A stretch of DNA of 26,912 nucleotides from positions 1 to 26,912 of the forward strand of contig JBBDYO010000043.1 of the NCBI GenBank assembly GCA_040901495.1. The letters are read 5' to 3'. Of this stretch, positions 13,866 to 20,347 are shown in pieces; the stretch's first letter is position 1; the number at the start of each line of letters is the position of its first letter. A model generated the notes under the pieces. It did not search any database. It saw nothing but the letters and a program-made list of their open reading frames with translations, and was not told the origin of the DNA. This DNA is from VRUE01 sp040901495 (GTDB taxonomy: Bacteria; Actinomycetota; Thermoleophilia; Solirubrobacterales; 70-9). A program made the translations under genes and the position numbers.

Positions 13866-14132
13866 TTAGCCGCCCGCCATCGCCGGCAGGATGACGACGG
13901 TGTCGCCGTCGGAGACGCCGGTCTCGAGGCCGTCAAGCACGCGCACGTCCTCGTCGTTGAGGTAGACGTTGACGTAGCGGTTGAGGTCACCGTCGGCGCC
14001 GAACAGCTGCGACTCGGTGTCGGGGTGCGCCGACGTCAGGGCGCGCAGCGCCTCGCCCACCGTGGAGGCCGAGNNNNNNNNNNCCCCCCCGGTTTGGGGA
14101 CGCAGGACCGGTGGGATGCGAACGGTCGCCAT
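13866..14132 (-). CDS. cysO: CysO-like sulfur carrier (ThiS/MoaD fold), interrupted by an assembly gap
   Basis: About 88 residues of ubiquitin-like sulfur carrier: MATVRIPPVLRPQTGG, then STVGEALRALTSAHP, RYVNVYLNDEDVRVLDGLETGVSDGD, ending VVILPAMAGG. The C-terminal Gly-Gly is exposed, as needed for adenylation and thiocarboxylation by the MoeZ-like protein encoded 31 nt upstream. NDEDVR and the AGG end are close to mycobacterial CysO. Ten Ns at 14074-14083 fall after residue 16, next to a run of C, and are written as an in-frame gap; the true length there is unknown. Confidence 0.88.
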   Translation of the reverse strand: MATVRIPPVLRPQTGGXXXXSASTVGEALRALTSAHPDTESQLFGADGDLNRYVNVYLNDEDVRVLDGLETGVSDGDTVVILPAMAGG

Positions 14133-14163
14133 GAAGCGGTGATCCTAGTGGAGCAGACGCTCG

Positions 14164-15342
14164 CTAGCGGTCCCCGCCCGAGCCGGCGCAGAAGGCGTCG
14201 TAGTCCGGAAACTGGCCCATCTCCGACTCCGGAATCTCCTCGGCGTGCTCGCCGCAAATCGGGCACTCGGGGTCGCGCCGGACCTTCAGCTCGGTGAAGG
14301 TGGTGCCGAGCGCCTCATAGAGGAGCAGGCGACCGACCAGCGGCTCGCCGGCACCAAGCACGAGCTTGATCACCTCGTTGGCCTGGAGCGTTCCCATCGT
14401 CCCGGCCATCACTCCGAGCACCCCGTTCGCGGAGCAGCTCGGCGCCAGCTCGGCGGGTGGCGGCGTCGGGTAGAGGCAGCGGTAGCAGGGCCCCTCGTAG
14501 GGGACGAAGGTCGAGATCTGCCCATCGAAGCCTAGGATCGAGGCGGAAACCACCGGCTTGCGCAGCCGCACCGAGGCGTCGTTCAGCAGGTAGCGGGTGG
14601 GGAAATTGTCGGCACCGTCGACGACGATGTCGTAGTCCTCGAGGATGCTGAGGATGTTGCTGGCGTCGAGGCGGCCGTTGTGCTCGACGACGTTGACGTC
14701 GGGGTTGAGCGCTTCGATGAAGAGGCGCGCGGATTCGGTCTTTGGCATCCCGATCCGCTCGGTGTTGTGGATCACCTGGCGCTGAAGGTTGGAGGCGTCG
14801 ACTACGTCGTCGTCGACCAGGCCAAGCGTGCCGATCCCGGCGGCGGCCAGGTAGAGCGCGGTCGGGGCGCCGAGGCCGCCGGCGCCCAGCAGCAGCACCT
14901 TCGCGTTGAGCAGCTTCAACTGGCCGTCGACTCCGACCTCCGGCAGCAGCGTGTGGCGCGAGTAACGGTCGCGCTGCTCGGGAGTCATCCCCTCGGTCGC
15001 GATGACCGGCAGCCCCTGCTCCTGCCAGGCGAGGATCCCCCCCGCCATCGAGGCGACGTTCTCGTAGCCGAGGGCCTGCATCTGCTCGGCCGCCTTGTAG
15101 GAGCGGTTGCCGCTGCGGCAGTAGAGGATTGTGCGAGCCGACTTGTCGGGGGCAGCGGTGGCGATTTCCTCGCCGAGCAGCCCGGGCGGCACGAGCTTGC
15201 CGCCCTCGAGGTGCGCCTCCTGGTACTCATGCGGCTCGCGGGTGTCGATCAGGACGACGCCGTCGCCGACGATCTCCTCGGAAGCCTCGAACGGCTCGAT
15301 CTCCTCGACCTGCTGCGCGACTTGGGGGATGCCTGGGGCCAA
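14164..15342 (-). CDS. moeZ: E1-like sulfurtransferase: N-terminal rhodanese fused to ThiF/MoeB
   Basis: A 392-residue two-domain protein. Residues 1-115 are a rhodanese (VLIDTREPHEYQEAHLEG) with the active-site loop CRSGNRS at C75. From about 118 follows an adenylating E1-like domain: the YSRHTLLPEVGVDGQ start, ATP-binding LLLGAGGLGAP, NLQRQVIH, DGADNFPTRYLLND, a zinc site from CYRCLYP and CPICG, and the catalytic-cysteine segment SCSANGVLGVMAGTMG. It should adenylate the CysO Gly-Gly and, using persulfide from the rhodanese, convert it to a thiocarboxylate. Mycobacterial MoeZ has the rhodanese at the C-terminus, so the domain order is reversed here. The start is TTG 15342 with AGGAG 6 nt upstream. 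Confidence 0.9.
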   Translation of the reverse strand: MAPGIPQVAQQVEEIEPFEASEEIVGDGVVLIDTREPHEYQEAHLEGGKLVPPGLLGEEIATAAPDKSARTILYCRSGNRSYKAAEQMQALGYENVASMAGGILAWQEQGLPVIATEGMTPEQRDRYSRHTLLPEVGVDGQLKLLNAKVLLLGAGGLGAPTALYLAAAGIGTLGLVDDDVVDASNLQRQVIHNTERIGMPKTESARLFIEALNPDVNVVEHNGRLDASNILSILEDYDIVVDGADNFPTRYLLNDASVRLRKPVVSASILGFDGQISTFVPYEGPCYRCLYPTPPPAELAPSCSANGVLGVMAGTMGTLQANEVIKLVLGAGEPLVGRLLLYEALGTTFTELKVRRDPECPICGEHAEEIPESEMGQFPDYDAFCAGSGGDR

Positions 15343-15489
15343 AGCTTTCTCCTAAATACCTGAATTCCGATCCGGCTTTACTTCAAAAAGTAAAGCACAG
15401 AGCATTGGCGGCTAGGTCTTAGGCGAGCATCTGAAACTCAGCCAGCTCCTCGCGGACGGCCTGTTGGGCAGAGATCGGGTTGGCGTGCC
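15343..15489 (-). promoter_or_regulatory. moeZ leader: perfect 9-bp inverted repeat and Shine-Dalgarno
   Basis: GCTTTACTT-CAAA-AAGTAAAGC (15375-15396) is a perfect inverted repeat that contains the ACTTCAAAAAGTA element also found at cysM. A TTTACT box on the minus strand (15394-15389) sits where TATACT sits at cysM. AGGAG (15349-15353) precedes the TTG start by 6 nt. Between the htpX stop and this element lies a short open stretch on the minus strand (about 15416-15487, reading HANPISAQQAVREELAEFQMLA) without a recognisable start codon; I do not call it a gene. Confidence 0.6.
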
Positions 15490-16350
15490 TCAGCCGAGGC
15501 TGGGGCGCATCTGGCGCAGGCGACGCACTCGCTCTTCGATCGGCGGGTGGGTCGAGAAGAGGCCGGCGATCCCCTTCCCGGAGAAGGGCTTGACGATGTA
15601 GAGCGGCTCGGCCGCCTGGTTCACCTGCATCGGCATTGCCGTCGCGCCTTCCTCCAGTCGCAGCAGAGCGCTTGCCAGCGACTCGGGGTTGCCGCAGATT
15701 TCGGCGCCGCCCGCATCGGCCGCGTACTCGCGCTGGCGCGAGATCGAGAGCTGGATGATGCTCGCCGCGATCGGCGCCAGCAGGACCATCGCCAGCGAGG
15801 CGACCAGGCTGAGCGGCGAGTTGTTGTCATTGCCGAACCACATGAACATGTAGGCGAGGTAGGTGATCGCCGCGCCGATCGCCGAGGCGACCGACTGGAT
15901 CAGGATGTCGCGGTGCTGGATGTGGGCGAGCTCGTGGGCGAGCACGCCTCGCAGCTCGTCCTCGGAGAGGAGTTTGGTGATCCCACGGGTCACGGCAACG
16001 GCGGAGTGCTTCGGGTTGCGGCCCGTCGCAAAGGCGTTCGGCTGGTCCTGGGGAATCATGTAGAGGCGGGGCATCGGCAGACCGGCGCGCGTCGTCAGTT
16101 CGCGGACGATCTGGTAGAGCCGCGGAGCCTCGGACTCCTCGATCGGCTCGGCGCGGCTCATTTTGAGCGCGAGCTTGTCGCTAAAGAAGTAGGAGCCCAG
16201 GTTCATCAGCAGTGCGATGCCAAGGAAGACCGTGGCCATCCCGATGCCATCGATCGCGTAGCCGATGACGACCAGAAGACCCGAGAGGGTCGCCAGGAGG
16301 ATCGTCGTGCGCAGGGTGGCGCCGAAGGTGGACTGCTTGGTGGTGGTCAT
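15490..16350 (-). CDS. htpX: HtpX-like membrane metallopeptidase (M48B)
   Basis: A 286-residue integral membrane zinc protease that degrades misfolded membrane proteins. Two hydrophobic helices (about 14-55) precede the conserved FATGRNPKHSAVAVTRG, the zinc motif HELAHIQHRD with catalytic glutamate, further membrane segments near 155-200, the third-ligand region QREYAADAGGAEI, and the C-terminal FSTHPPIEERVRRLR. The ATG is preceded by AAGGAG at 7 nt. A candidate promoter (TTGGTC, 17 nt, GATACT at 16412-16384) reads into it, and a perfect palindrome overlaps the -35. It is divergent from the histidine kinase gene, so that system is a good candidate regulator. Confidence 0.95.
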   Translation of the reverse strand: MTTTKQSTFGATLRTTILLATLSGLLVVIGYAIDGIGMATVFLGIALLMNLGSYFFSDKLALKMSRAEPIEESEAPRLYQIVRELTTRAGLPMPRLYMIPQDQPNAFATGRNPKHSAVAVTRGITKLLSEDELRGVLAHELAHIQHRDILIQSVASAIGAAITYLAYMFMWFGNDNNSPLSLVASLAMVLLAPIAASIIQLSISRQREYAADAGGAEICGNPESLASALLRLEEGATAMPMQVNQAAEPLYIVKPFSGKGIAGLFSTHPPIEERVRRLRQMRPSLG

Positions 16351-16383
16351 CGAGTGGCTCCTTGTCGAGTTGCCTTGCTTGGC

Positions 16384-16412
16384 AGTATCCCTTCTGCCTG
16401 CATTTCGACCAA
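16384..16412 (-). promoter_or_regulatory. htpX promoter
   Basis: On the minus strand TTGGTC (16412-16407), a 17-nt spacer and GATACT (16389-16384) lie upstream of the htpX Shine-Dalgarno. Matches to consensus are moderate. Confidence 0.45.
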
Positions 16413-16430
16413 TAGGGGCAATCCCCTATT
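16411..16430. promoter_or_regulatory. Perfect palindromic operator candidate between htpX and the kinase gene
   Basis: AATAGGGG-CAAT-CCCCTATT is a perfect 8-bp inverted repeat with a 4-nt centre. It overlaps the htpX -35 by 2 bases and ends 28 nt before the kinase -10. Its size and position suit a dimeric regulator such as the NarL-type response regulator encoded nearby; that link is inference. Confidence 0.6.
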
Positions 16431-16457
16431 CCGCCCCTTCCAGCCCCTACCCGGCTC

Positions 16458-16463
16458 TAGGCT
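16458..16463 (+). promoter_or_regulatory. TANNNT -10 box of a leaderless start (histidine kinase)
   Basis: TAGGCT ends 6 nt before GTG 16470, with no Shine-Dalgarno. Confidence 0.5.
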
Positions 16464-16469
16464 TGGCTG

Positions 16470-17327
16470 GTGACTGCCGTGGTCATCATCGTGCTCGCCG
16501 TCACGGTTGCCGGCCTCGCGGTCAGCCTGTTGCGGCTGCGCCGTCGGTTCGCGCCGCTCGAGAGCCTGATCGAGGAGATGGAGAAGGTCGACCTGAGCCG
16601 CCCGGGGGCGATGCTGCCGGACTCGATCGACGGGGTCGGTGAAACCGAGGAGGTGGAGCGGATCGAGCTTGCCTTCCTGCGGATGCTGCGCCGCCTCGAG
16701 GCGGAACGGCTGCGGGCCGGGTCCGCCGCCCTGCGCGCCCAAGAGCAGGAGCGGACGAGGATCGCGCGCGACCTCCACGACGAGGTGAACCAATCTCTGA
16801 CCGGCCTGCTGCTGCGACTGGAGGCGCTCCGCGAGGCGGCACCTCCCGAGCTGGAGTCCGAGCTGACGGAAACGAAGGCGCTGGCCAACCAGGCGATGCG
16901 CGAGCTGCTCTCACTGGCCCGCCAGCTGAGGCCGACCGCCCTCGACGACCTCGGCCTCGTCGCCGCGATCGCCGGGCAGGTCGACCAGATCGCTCGGGGC
17001 GGGGTCGAGGCGACGCTCCGTGAGGAGGGTCACTTCTCCGACCTCGACGACGACGTGCAGTTGGTCATCTACCGGGTCGCCCAGGAGGCGCTCTCCAATG
17101 CCGTCCGCCACAGCGAGGCGAAGCGAGTTGGAGTGACCCTGCGACGCTCCGAAGCGGGTGTCGAGCTGGCGGTCTCCGACGATGGCCGCGGCTTCGCCTT
17201 CGAGCAGTCCGAGAGCGGGCTCGGGATCTCAGGGATGAGGGAGCGGGCGCTGCTGGTCGGCGGCGATTTGACGATCGAGTCGCGACCGGGACACGGCACC
17301 ACCGTGCACCTCACCCTCCCCGGCTAG
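16470..17327 (+). CDS. NarL/DegS-type sensor histidine kinase
   Basis: A 285-residue membrane-anchored kinase. One N-terminal transmembrane helix (TAVVIIVLAVTVAGLAVSLL, 2-21) leads into a HAMP-like linker, then a HisKA_3 helix ERTRIARDLHDEVNQSLTGLLL with phospho-acceptor H103, and an HATPase domain (EALSNAVRHSEA N-box, SDDGRGF G1, GLGISGMRERALLVGGDLTIESRPGHGT). It has no extracellular sensor domain, so the signal is probably sensed in the membrane or from a partner, as in LiaS/DesK-like envelope-stress kinases. The cognate regulator at 18298 is separated from it by an opposite-strand gene whose stop codon overlaps this one by 4 nt. Divergent htpX is a plausible target. Confidence 0.93.
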   Translation: MTAVVIIVLAVTVAGLAVSLLRLRRRFAPLESLIEEMEKVDLSRPGAMLPDSIDGVGETEEVERIELAFLRMLRRLEAERLRAGSAALRAQEQERTRIARDLHDEVNQSLTGLLLRLEALREAAPPELESELTETKALANQAMRELLSLARQLRPTALDDLGLVAAIAGQVDQIARGGVEATLREEGHFSDLDDDVQLVIYRVAQEALSNAVRHSEAKRVGVTLRRSEAGVELAVSDDGRGFAFEQSESGLGISGMRERALLVGGDLTIESRPGHGTTVHLTLPG

Positions 17328-18226
17328 CCCTCTCGCCCATACAGGGTCGCCGTCAGCGTCTCGGCCACCAGATCTGCCTCTTCATTGAGCTGTCGTTCGG
17401 AAAGCCGCAGCACCTCATAGCCGCAGCGCTTCAGCTCGAGGTCCCTGCCACGGTCGCCTTGAAACGCCTCCAGACCCCGGTGATAGAGGTAGCTGTCGGT
17501 TTCGACCACGAACCGTTTCTCGCGCCATAGGAAATCGACGAGATAAAGCCCAATGCGAACGTTGACCTCAGGCGGCTGGAGACGATGCCTGCGACAGAGC
17601 CGCAAGAAGTCCCGCTCGAGGTCGCTGCGTGTCCGATCGACATCTTCATCTCCGATCGGCAGACCGAGAATGTTGGCTTGGCGGACCACCCTTCGCAGCT
17701 CACTCTGGGAGATGGCGCCTACGGCACCACTCCCGATTGCCGAGCGCAAGTCCACGATGGTCTGGGCCGGAGTCGTGACCGGGATTCCCAGGCGAAGGGT
17801 GATACCGGTCGCAGCAAGGGAGCGGGGACGGTGTATGCGAAGACCAGAGCGTCTGGCCTTTCCTCCATTTCCCGCAACGGTGACATCCACGTGACCCCGC
17901 GCGGTTGGAAGCAGCCCCCATAGGAATGCGGCACTCCGGTGGCTCACCGCGGCCTTCCAGTAGCCAAGAACGGAGTCGGCTTTCTCAGCGGGTCCGCCAC
18001 CCACGGCCAGCACAGCCGCAAAGCAATTGCCCTCCGGCGAGAGCGCGGAATGACCAACCGCATAAACGCCTCGGTACACGCGGTGCAGACGACCCGAGAA
18101 GGTGCGTGCCCGGATCGCATCGTTGCTGATCCCTGCCCGCCGCAGTTGGTTAACCGAGATCACTCCATGCTGCCTTTCGGCAATCTCAACGATGGCGATG
18201 TCCGCTGAGGCGACTTTTCCGTCCAT
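17324..18226 (-). CDS. AbiEi-like wHTH plus DUF559 (Vsr-like nuclease fold) protein
   Basis: A 300-residue protein of a type scattered as single genes in Solirubrobacterales-like genomes. Residues 10-60 (IAERQHGVISVNQLRRAGISNDAIRARTFSGRLHRVYRGVYAVGH) form the winged-helix start seen in AbiEi-family antitoxins. Residues 200-290 form a DUF559/PD-(D/E)xK-like domain: DLERDFLRLC, YLVDFLWREKRFVVETDS with the acidic metal-binding residues, and RDLELKRCGYEVLRLSERQL. No toxin partner is adjacent. The gene lies between a histidine kinase gene and its response regulator gene on the opposite strand, which suggests insertion. Its ATG sits in the loop of a 17-bp inverted repeat, and no Shine-Dalgarno is present. 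Function is unknown. Confidence 0.85.
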   Translation of the reverse strand: MDGKVASADIAIVEIAERQHGVISVNQLRRAGISNDAIRARTFSGRLHRVYRGVYAVGHSALSPEGNCFAAVLAVGGGPAEKADSVLGYWKAAVSHRSAAFLWGLLPTARGHVDVTVAGNGGKARRSGLRIHRPRSLAATGITLRLGIPVTTPAQTIVDLRSAIGSGAVGAISQSELRRVVRQANILGLPIGDEDVDRTRSDLERDFLRLCRRHRLQPPEVNVRIGLYLVDFLWREKRFVVETDSYLYHRGLEAFQGDRGRDLELKRCGYEVLRLSERQLNEEADLVAETLTATLYGREG

Positions 18227-18247
18227 TTCACGGATAAGTCGCCTCAG
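18205..18247. repeat. Long inverted repeat enclosing the DUF559 start codon
   Basis: Two 17-nt arms (18205-18221 and 18231-18247) match at 16 of 17 positions around a 9-nt loop that contains the minus-strand ATG (18224-18226). Core arms are CTGAGGCGACTT and AAGTCGCCTCAG. It could be a repressor operator, an mRNA hairpin presenting the start codon, or the end of a past insertion. Confidence 0.8.
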
Positions 18248-18256
18248 CCCAGAGAA

Positions 18257-18289
18257 TCTCCCCCGCCCAAATGAAAATCTCTTGGGAGA
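18257..18289 (+). promoter_or_regulatory. Possible hairpin over the response-regulator Shine-Dalgarno
   Basis: TCTCCC (18257-18262) can pair with GGGAGA (18284-18289), which contains the GGGAG ribosome-binding site of the response regulator. CCCAA (18266-18270) and TTGGG (18282-18286) offer an alternative stem. The effect on translation is inferred. Confidence 0.4.
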
Positions 18290-18297
18290 CTGAGCGC

Positions 18298-18927
18298 ATG
18301 CGCGTTCTGATCGCAGACGACCACGGGATCGTTCGCTCCGGCCTCCGCCTCCTGCTCGAGCGCCAGCCCGACATCGAGGTGGTCGCCGAGGCCGCGGACG
18401 GGGCCGAGGCGCGGGAGCTGGCGATCCGGGAGCGTCCCGACCTGGCGATCCTCGACGTCAAGATGCCGAAGCTGACCGGCCTTCAGGCGACCCGCGAGAT
18501 CAGGGCCCAAGCACCAGAGGTCGCGGTCCTGATCCTCTCGATGCACGACGACGAGCGCTACCTGTTCGAGGCGCTGAAAGCGGGGGCGTCGGGGTACGTC
18601 CTCAAGGCCCAAGCCGACTCGGACCTCCTGGCCGCGATCCGGGCCGTCGAGCGCGGCGAGCCCTTCCTCACCCCCGAGGCGCAGCGGTCCCTAATCAAGG
18701 ACGTACTGGAGCGCGGCTCGACCGGTGAGGAGGAGCTGACTCCGCGCGAGGAGGAAATAGTCAAGCTCGTCGCCGAGGCCCACACCACGAAGGAGATCGC
18801 AGCGATCCTCCACCTCTCCGAGAAGACGGTCGAGAACCATCGGGCGAACGCGATGCGGAAGCTGGGCATGCGGGACCGGGTGGAGCTGGTCCGCTACGCG
18901 ATCCGCCGTGGCCTGATCGAGCCCTAA
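18298..18927 (+). CDS. NarL/FixJ-family response regulator
   Basis: A 209-residue regulator. The receiver domain (1-120) shows the acidic pair D7/D8 in ADDH, phospho-acceptor D53 in LAILDVKMP, and lysine in the YVLKAQAD loop. The LuxR-type HTH (about 146-203) shows LTPREEEIVKLVAEAHTTKEIAAILHLSEKTVENHRANAMRKLG. I chose ATG 18298 because receivers begin directly with MRVLIADDH and GGGAG lies 10 nt upstream; an in-frame ATG at 18271 is an alternative. It should be phosphorylated by the kinase at 16470. A DUF559 gene on the minus strand separates the pair. Confidence 0.93.
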   Translation: MRVLIADDHGIVRSGLRLLLERQPDIEVVAEAADGAEARELAIRERPDLAILDVKMPKLTGLQATREIRAQAPEVAVLILSMHDDERYLFEALKAGASGYVLKAQADSDLLAAIRAVERGEPFLTPEAQRSLIKDVLERGSTGEEELTPREEEIVKLVAEAHTTKEIAAILHLSEKTVENHRANAMRKLGMRDRVELVRYAIRRGLIEP

Positions 18928-18954
18928 TCGCTTCGCTTGCCGCGACAGCGACAG

Positions 18955-19002
18955 CCGTGCCCACATGGAGCTCGGCAACCGTGCCCACATGGAGTTCGGC
19001 GA
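18955..19002. repeat. 24-bp tandem repeat, two copies
   Basis: Copies at 18955-18978 and 18979-19002 differ at two positions and share CCGTGCCCACATGGAG. They lie in the 130-bp gap between the response regulator and the Rrf2 gene. No function is evident. Confidence 0.8.
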
Positions 19003-19029
19003 AGAGGAGCAGGGCGAAGCCGCCTCCGC

Positions 19030-19054
19030 ATAACCGACTGCTTCAGTAGGATTT
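19030..19054 (+). promoter_or_regulatory. IscR type-1-like operator over the Rrf2 gene promoter
   Basis: The 25-mer matches about 20 of 25 positions of the IscR type-1 consensus (ATASYYGACT-RWWWY-AGTCRRSTAT) as I recall it; the core is ATAACCGACT-GCTTC-AGTAGG. The -10 box TAGGAT (19047-19052) lies inside it and ends 7 nt before ATG 19060, so binding would block a leaderless promoter. Confidence 0.65.
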
Positions 19055-19059
19055 AAGTG

Positions 19060-19539
19060 ATGCTGTTCTCGACCAAAGCCGAGTACGGAGTTCGCCTGAT
19101 GGTTGAGCTCGGGCGCCAGCCCGGCTCGGCCCCGGTTTCGCTGAGCGCCGTCGCCGAGGCGGAGCGGTTGCCCCTCTCCTACCTCGAGCACCTGGTGGCA
19201 AAGCTGCGAAAGGCGGGCCTCGTCGTCTCAACCCGTGGAGCCCACGGTGGCTACAGCCTCGCCATGCCGGCCGAGGAGATCACCCTCGATGTCGTGGTCG
19301 AGGCGCTGGAAGGCCAGATCGCCCCGATGGAGTGCTTCCACGAGACCCCCGAGGGGAAGGTGCTCTGCTCGCACGAGAGCGACGGCCATCACGCCTGCTC
19401 CACGAAGTTGCTCTGGACCCGGGTTCAGAGCGGTGTGACCAAGGCGCTCGCCGGGACGACGCTGGCGGAGCTGGTCGAGTTCGGCGGTGCCAAAGAGGAG
19501 GCCGGCGCAAAGGCCGCCCCCGTCGGCACTGCTGCCTAA
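19060..19539 (+). CDS. Rrf2/IscR-family Fe-S-sensing regulator of the suf genes
   Basis: A 159-residue transcription regulator. The N-terminal winged helix is typical Rrf2 (MLFSTKAEYGVRLMVELGRQ, then LSAVAEAERLPLSYLEHLVAKLRKAGLVVSTRGAHGGYSLA). Three cysteines, C92, C103 and C113, in MECFHE, LCSHE and HACSTKLLW correspond to the Fe-S ligands of IscR. A low-complexity Ala/Lys tail follows. I chose ATG 19060 rather than the adjacent GTG 19057 because TAGGAT ends 7 nt before it. It is the first gene of the Rrf2-sufC-sufS run and probably represses it when clusters are plentiful, through the overlapping type-1-like site. Confidence 0.9.
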   Translation: MLFSTKAEYGVRLMVELGRQPGSAPVSLSAVAEAERLPLSYLEHLVAKLRKAGLVVSTRGAHGGYSLAMPAEEITLDVVVEALEGQIAPMECFHETPEGKVLCSHESDGHHACSTKLLWTRVQSGVTKALAGTTLAELVEFGGAKEEAGAKAAPVGTAA

Positions 19540-19560
19540 CCCACCGAAATCAGGAACGGA

Positions 19561-20337
19561 GTGACATTGGCTGAGCTGGAGATACGCAACCTGCACGTGA
19601 GCGCCGAGGGCAAGGAGATCCTCCGCGGGCTCGACCTCGACGTCGAGAAGGGCAAGGTTCACGCGCTGATGGGGCCGAACGGATCGGGGAAGTCGACCCT
19701 GGCCAACGCGATCATGGGGCACCCGTCGCTGGAGGTGACCGAGGGCTCGATCGTCTTCAAGGGCGAGGACATGACCGAGGCCGACCCCGATGAGCGTTCA
19801 CGCGCCGGCCTCTTCATGGCCTTCCAGTACCCGGTTGCGATCCCCGGCGTCTCAGTCAGCAAGTACCTGCGGATGATCCTCAACGCCCGGCGTGAGGCTC
19901 GCGACGAAGGTGAGATCAAGATCAAAGAGTTCGCCAAGGTCGCCCAGGAGGCGATGGCGCTGGCGAACATCCCGAAAGACTTCTCCAGCCGCTACCTCAA
20001 CGACGGCTTCTCCGGAGGCGAGAAGAAGCGGATGGAGCTGCTGCAGCTGGCGCTGTTGCAGCCGGAGATCGCGGTGCTCGACGAGACCGACTCCGGCCTC
20101 GACATCGACGCACTGCGCGTCGTCGCCGACGGGGTCAACAAGTTCGCCGGCCCCGACATGGGCGTCTTGATCATCACCCACTACCAGCGCATCCTGCACA
20201 TGGTCAAGCCCGACTCGGTCCACGTGATGTTCGAGGGGCGGATCGTCAAAGAGGGCGGCCCGGAGCTGGTCGGCGTGCTCGAGGAGAAGGGCTACGGCTG
20301 GATCCGCGAGGAGGTTGAGGCTGGCGCTTCCGCCTAG
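19561..20337 (+). CDS. sufC: Fe-S assembly ATPase SufC
   Basis: A 258-residue ABC-type ATPase of the SufBC2D scaffold, powering Fe-S cluster assembly in the cytosol. Walker A GPNGSGKS is at 38-45, the SufC Q-loop region FMAFQYPVAIPGV at about 85-97, signature SGGEKKR at 151-157, Walker B with LDETDSGLD at 173-181, and the switch histidine in ITHYQR. The GTG start has AGGA 5 nt upstream; TTG 19567 is a close alternative. It lies 21 nt after the Rrf2 gene. Unusually, sufB and sufD are not next to it: sufB begins 6 kb downstream. Confidence 0.96.
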   Translation: MTLAELEIRNLHVSAEGKEILRGLDLDVEKGKVHALMGPNGSGKSTLANAIMGHPSLEVTEGSIVFKGEDMTEADPDERSRAGLFMAFQYPVAIPGVSVSKYLRMILNARREARDEGEIKIKEFAKVAQEAMALANIPKDFSSRYLNDGFSGGEKKRMELLQLALLQPEIAVLDETDSGLDIDALRVVADGVNKFAGPDMGVLIITHYQRILHMVKPDSVHVMFEGRIVKEGGPELVGVLEEKGYGWIREEVEAGASA

Positions 20338-20347
20338 CCTCGTGAAC

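Noticed and set aside
13133..13990. Upstream extension of the cysM frame to a 607-residue protein
   Set aside because: The extension reads through the RNase III-like gene and cysO out of frame and lacks protein-like composition; cysM has a normal start at 13132 with a TATACT box.
15416..15487. Short open frame HANPISAQQAVREELAEFQMLA after htpX
   Set aside because: It has no recognisable start codon outside htpX and is too short to judge; mentioned only in the intergenic entry.
20335..20340. TAGCCT as a firm internal promoter for sufS
   Set aside because: It fits the leaderless spacing but includes the sufC stop codon and may be chance; co-transcription with sufC explains expression. Kept as a remark only.
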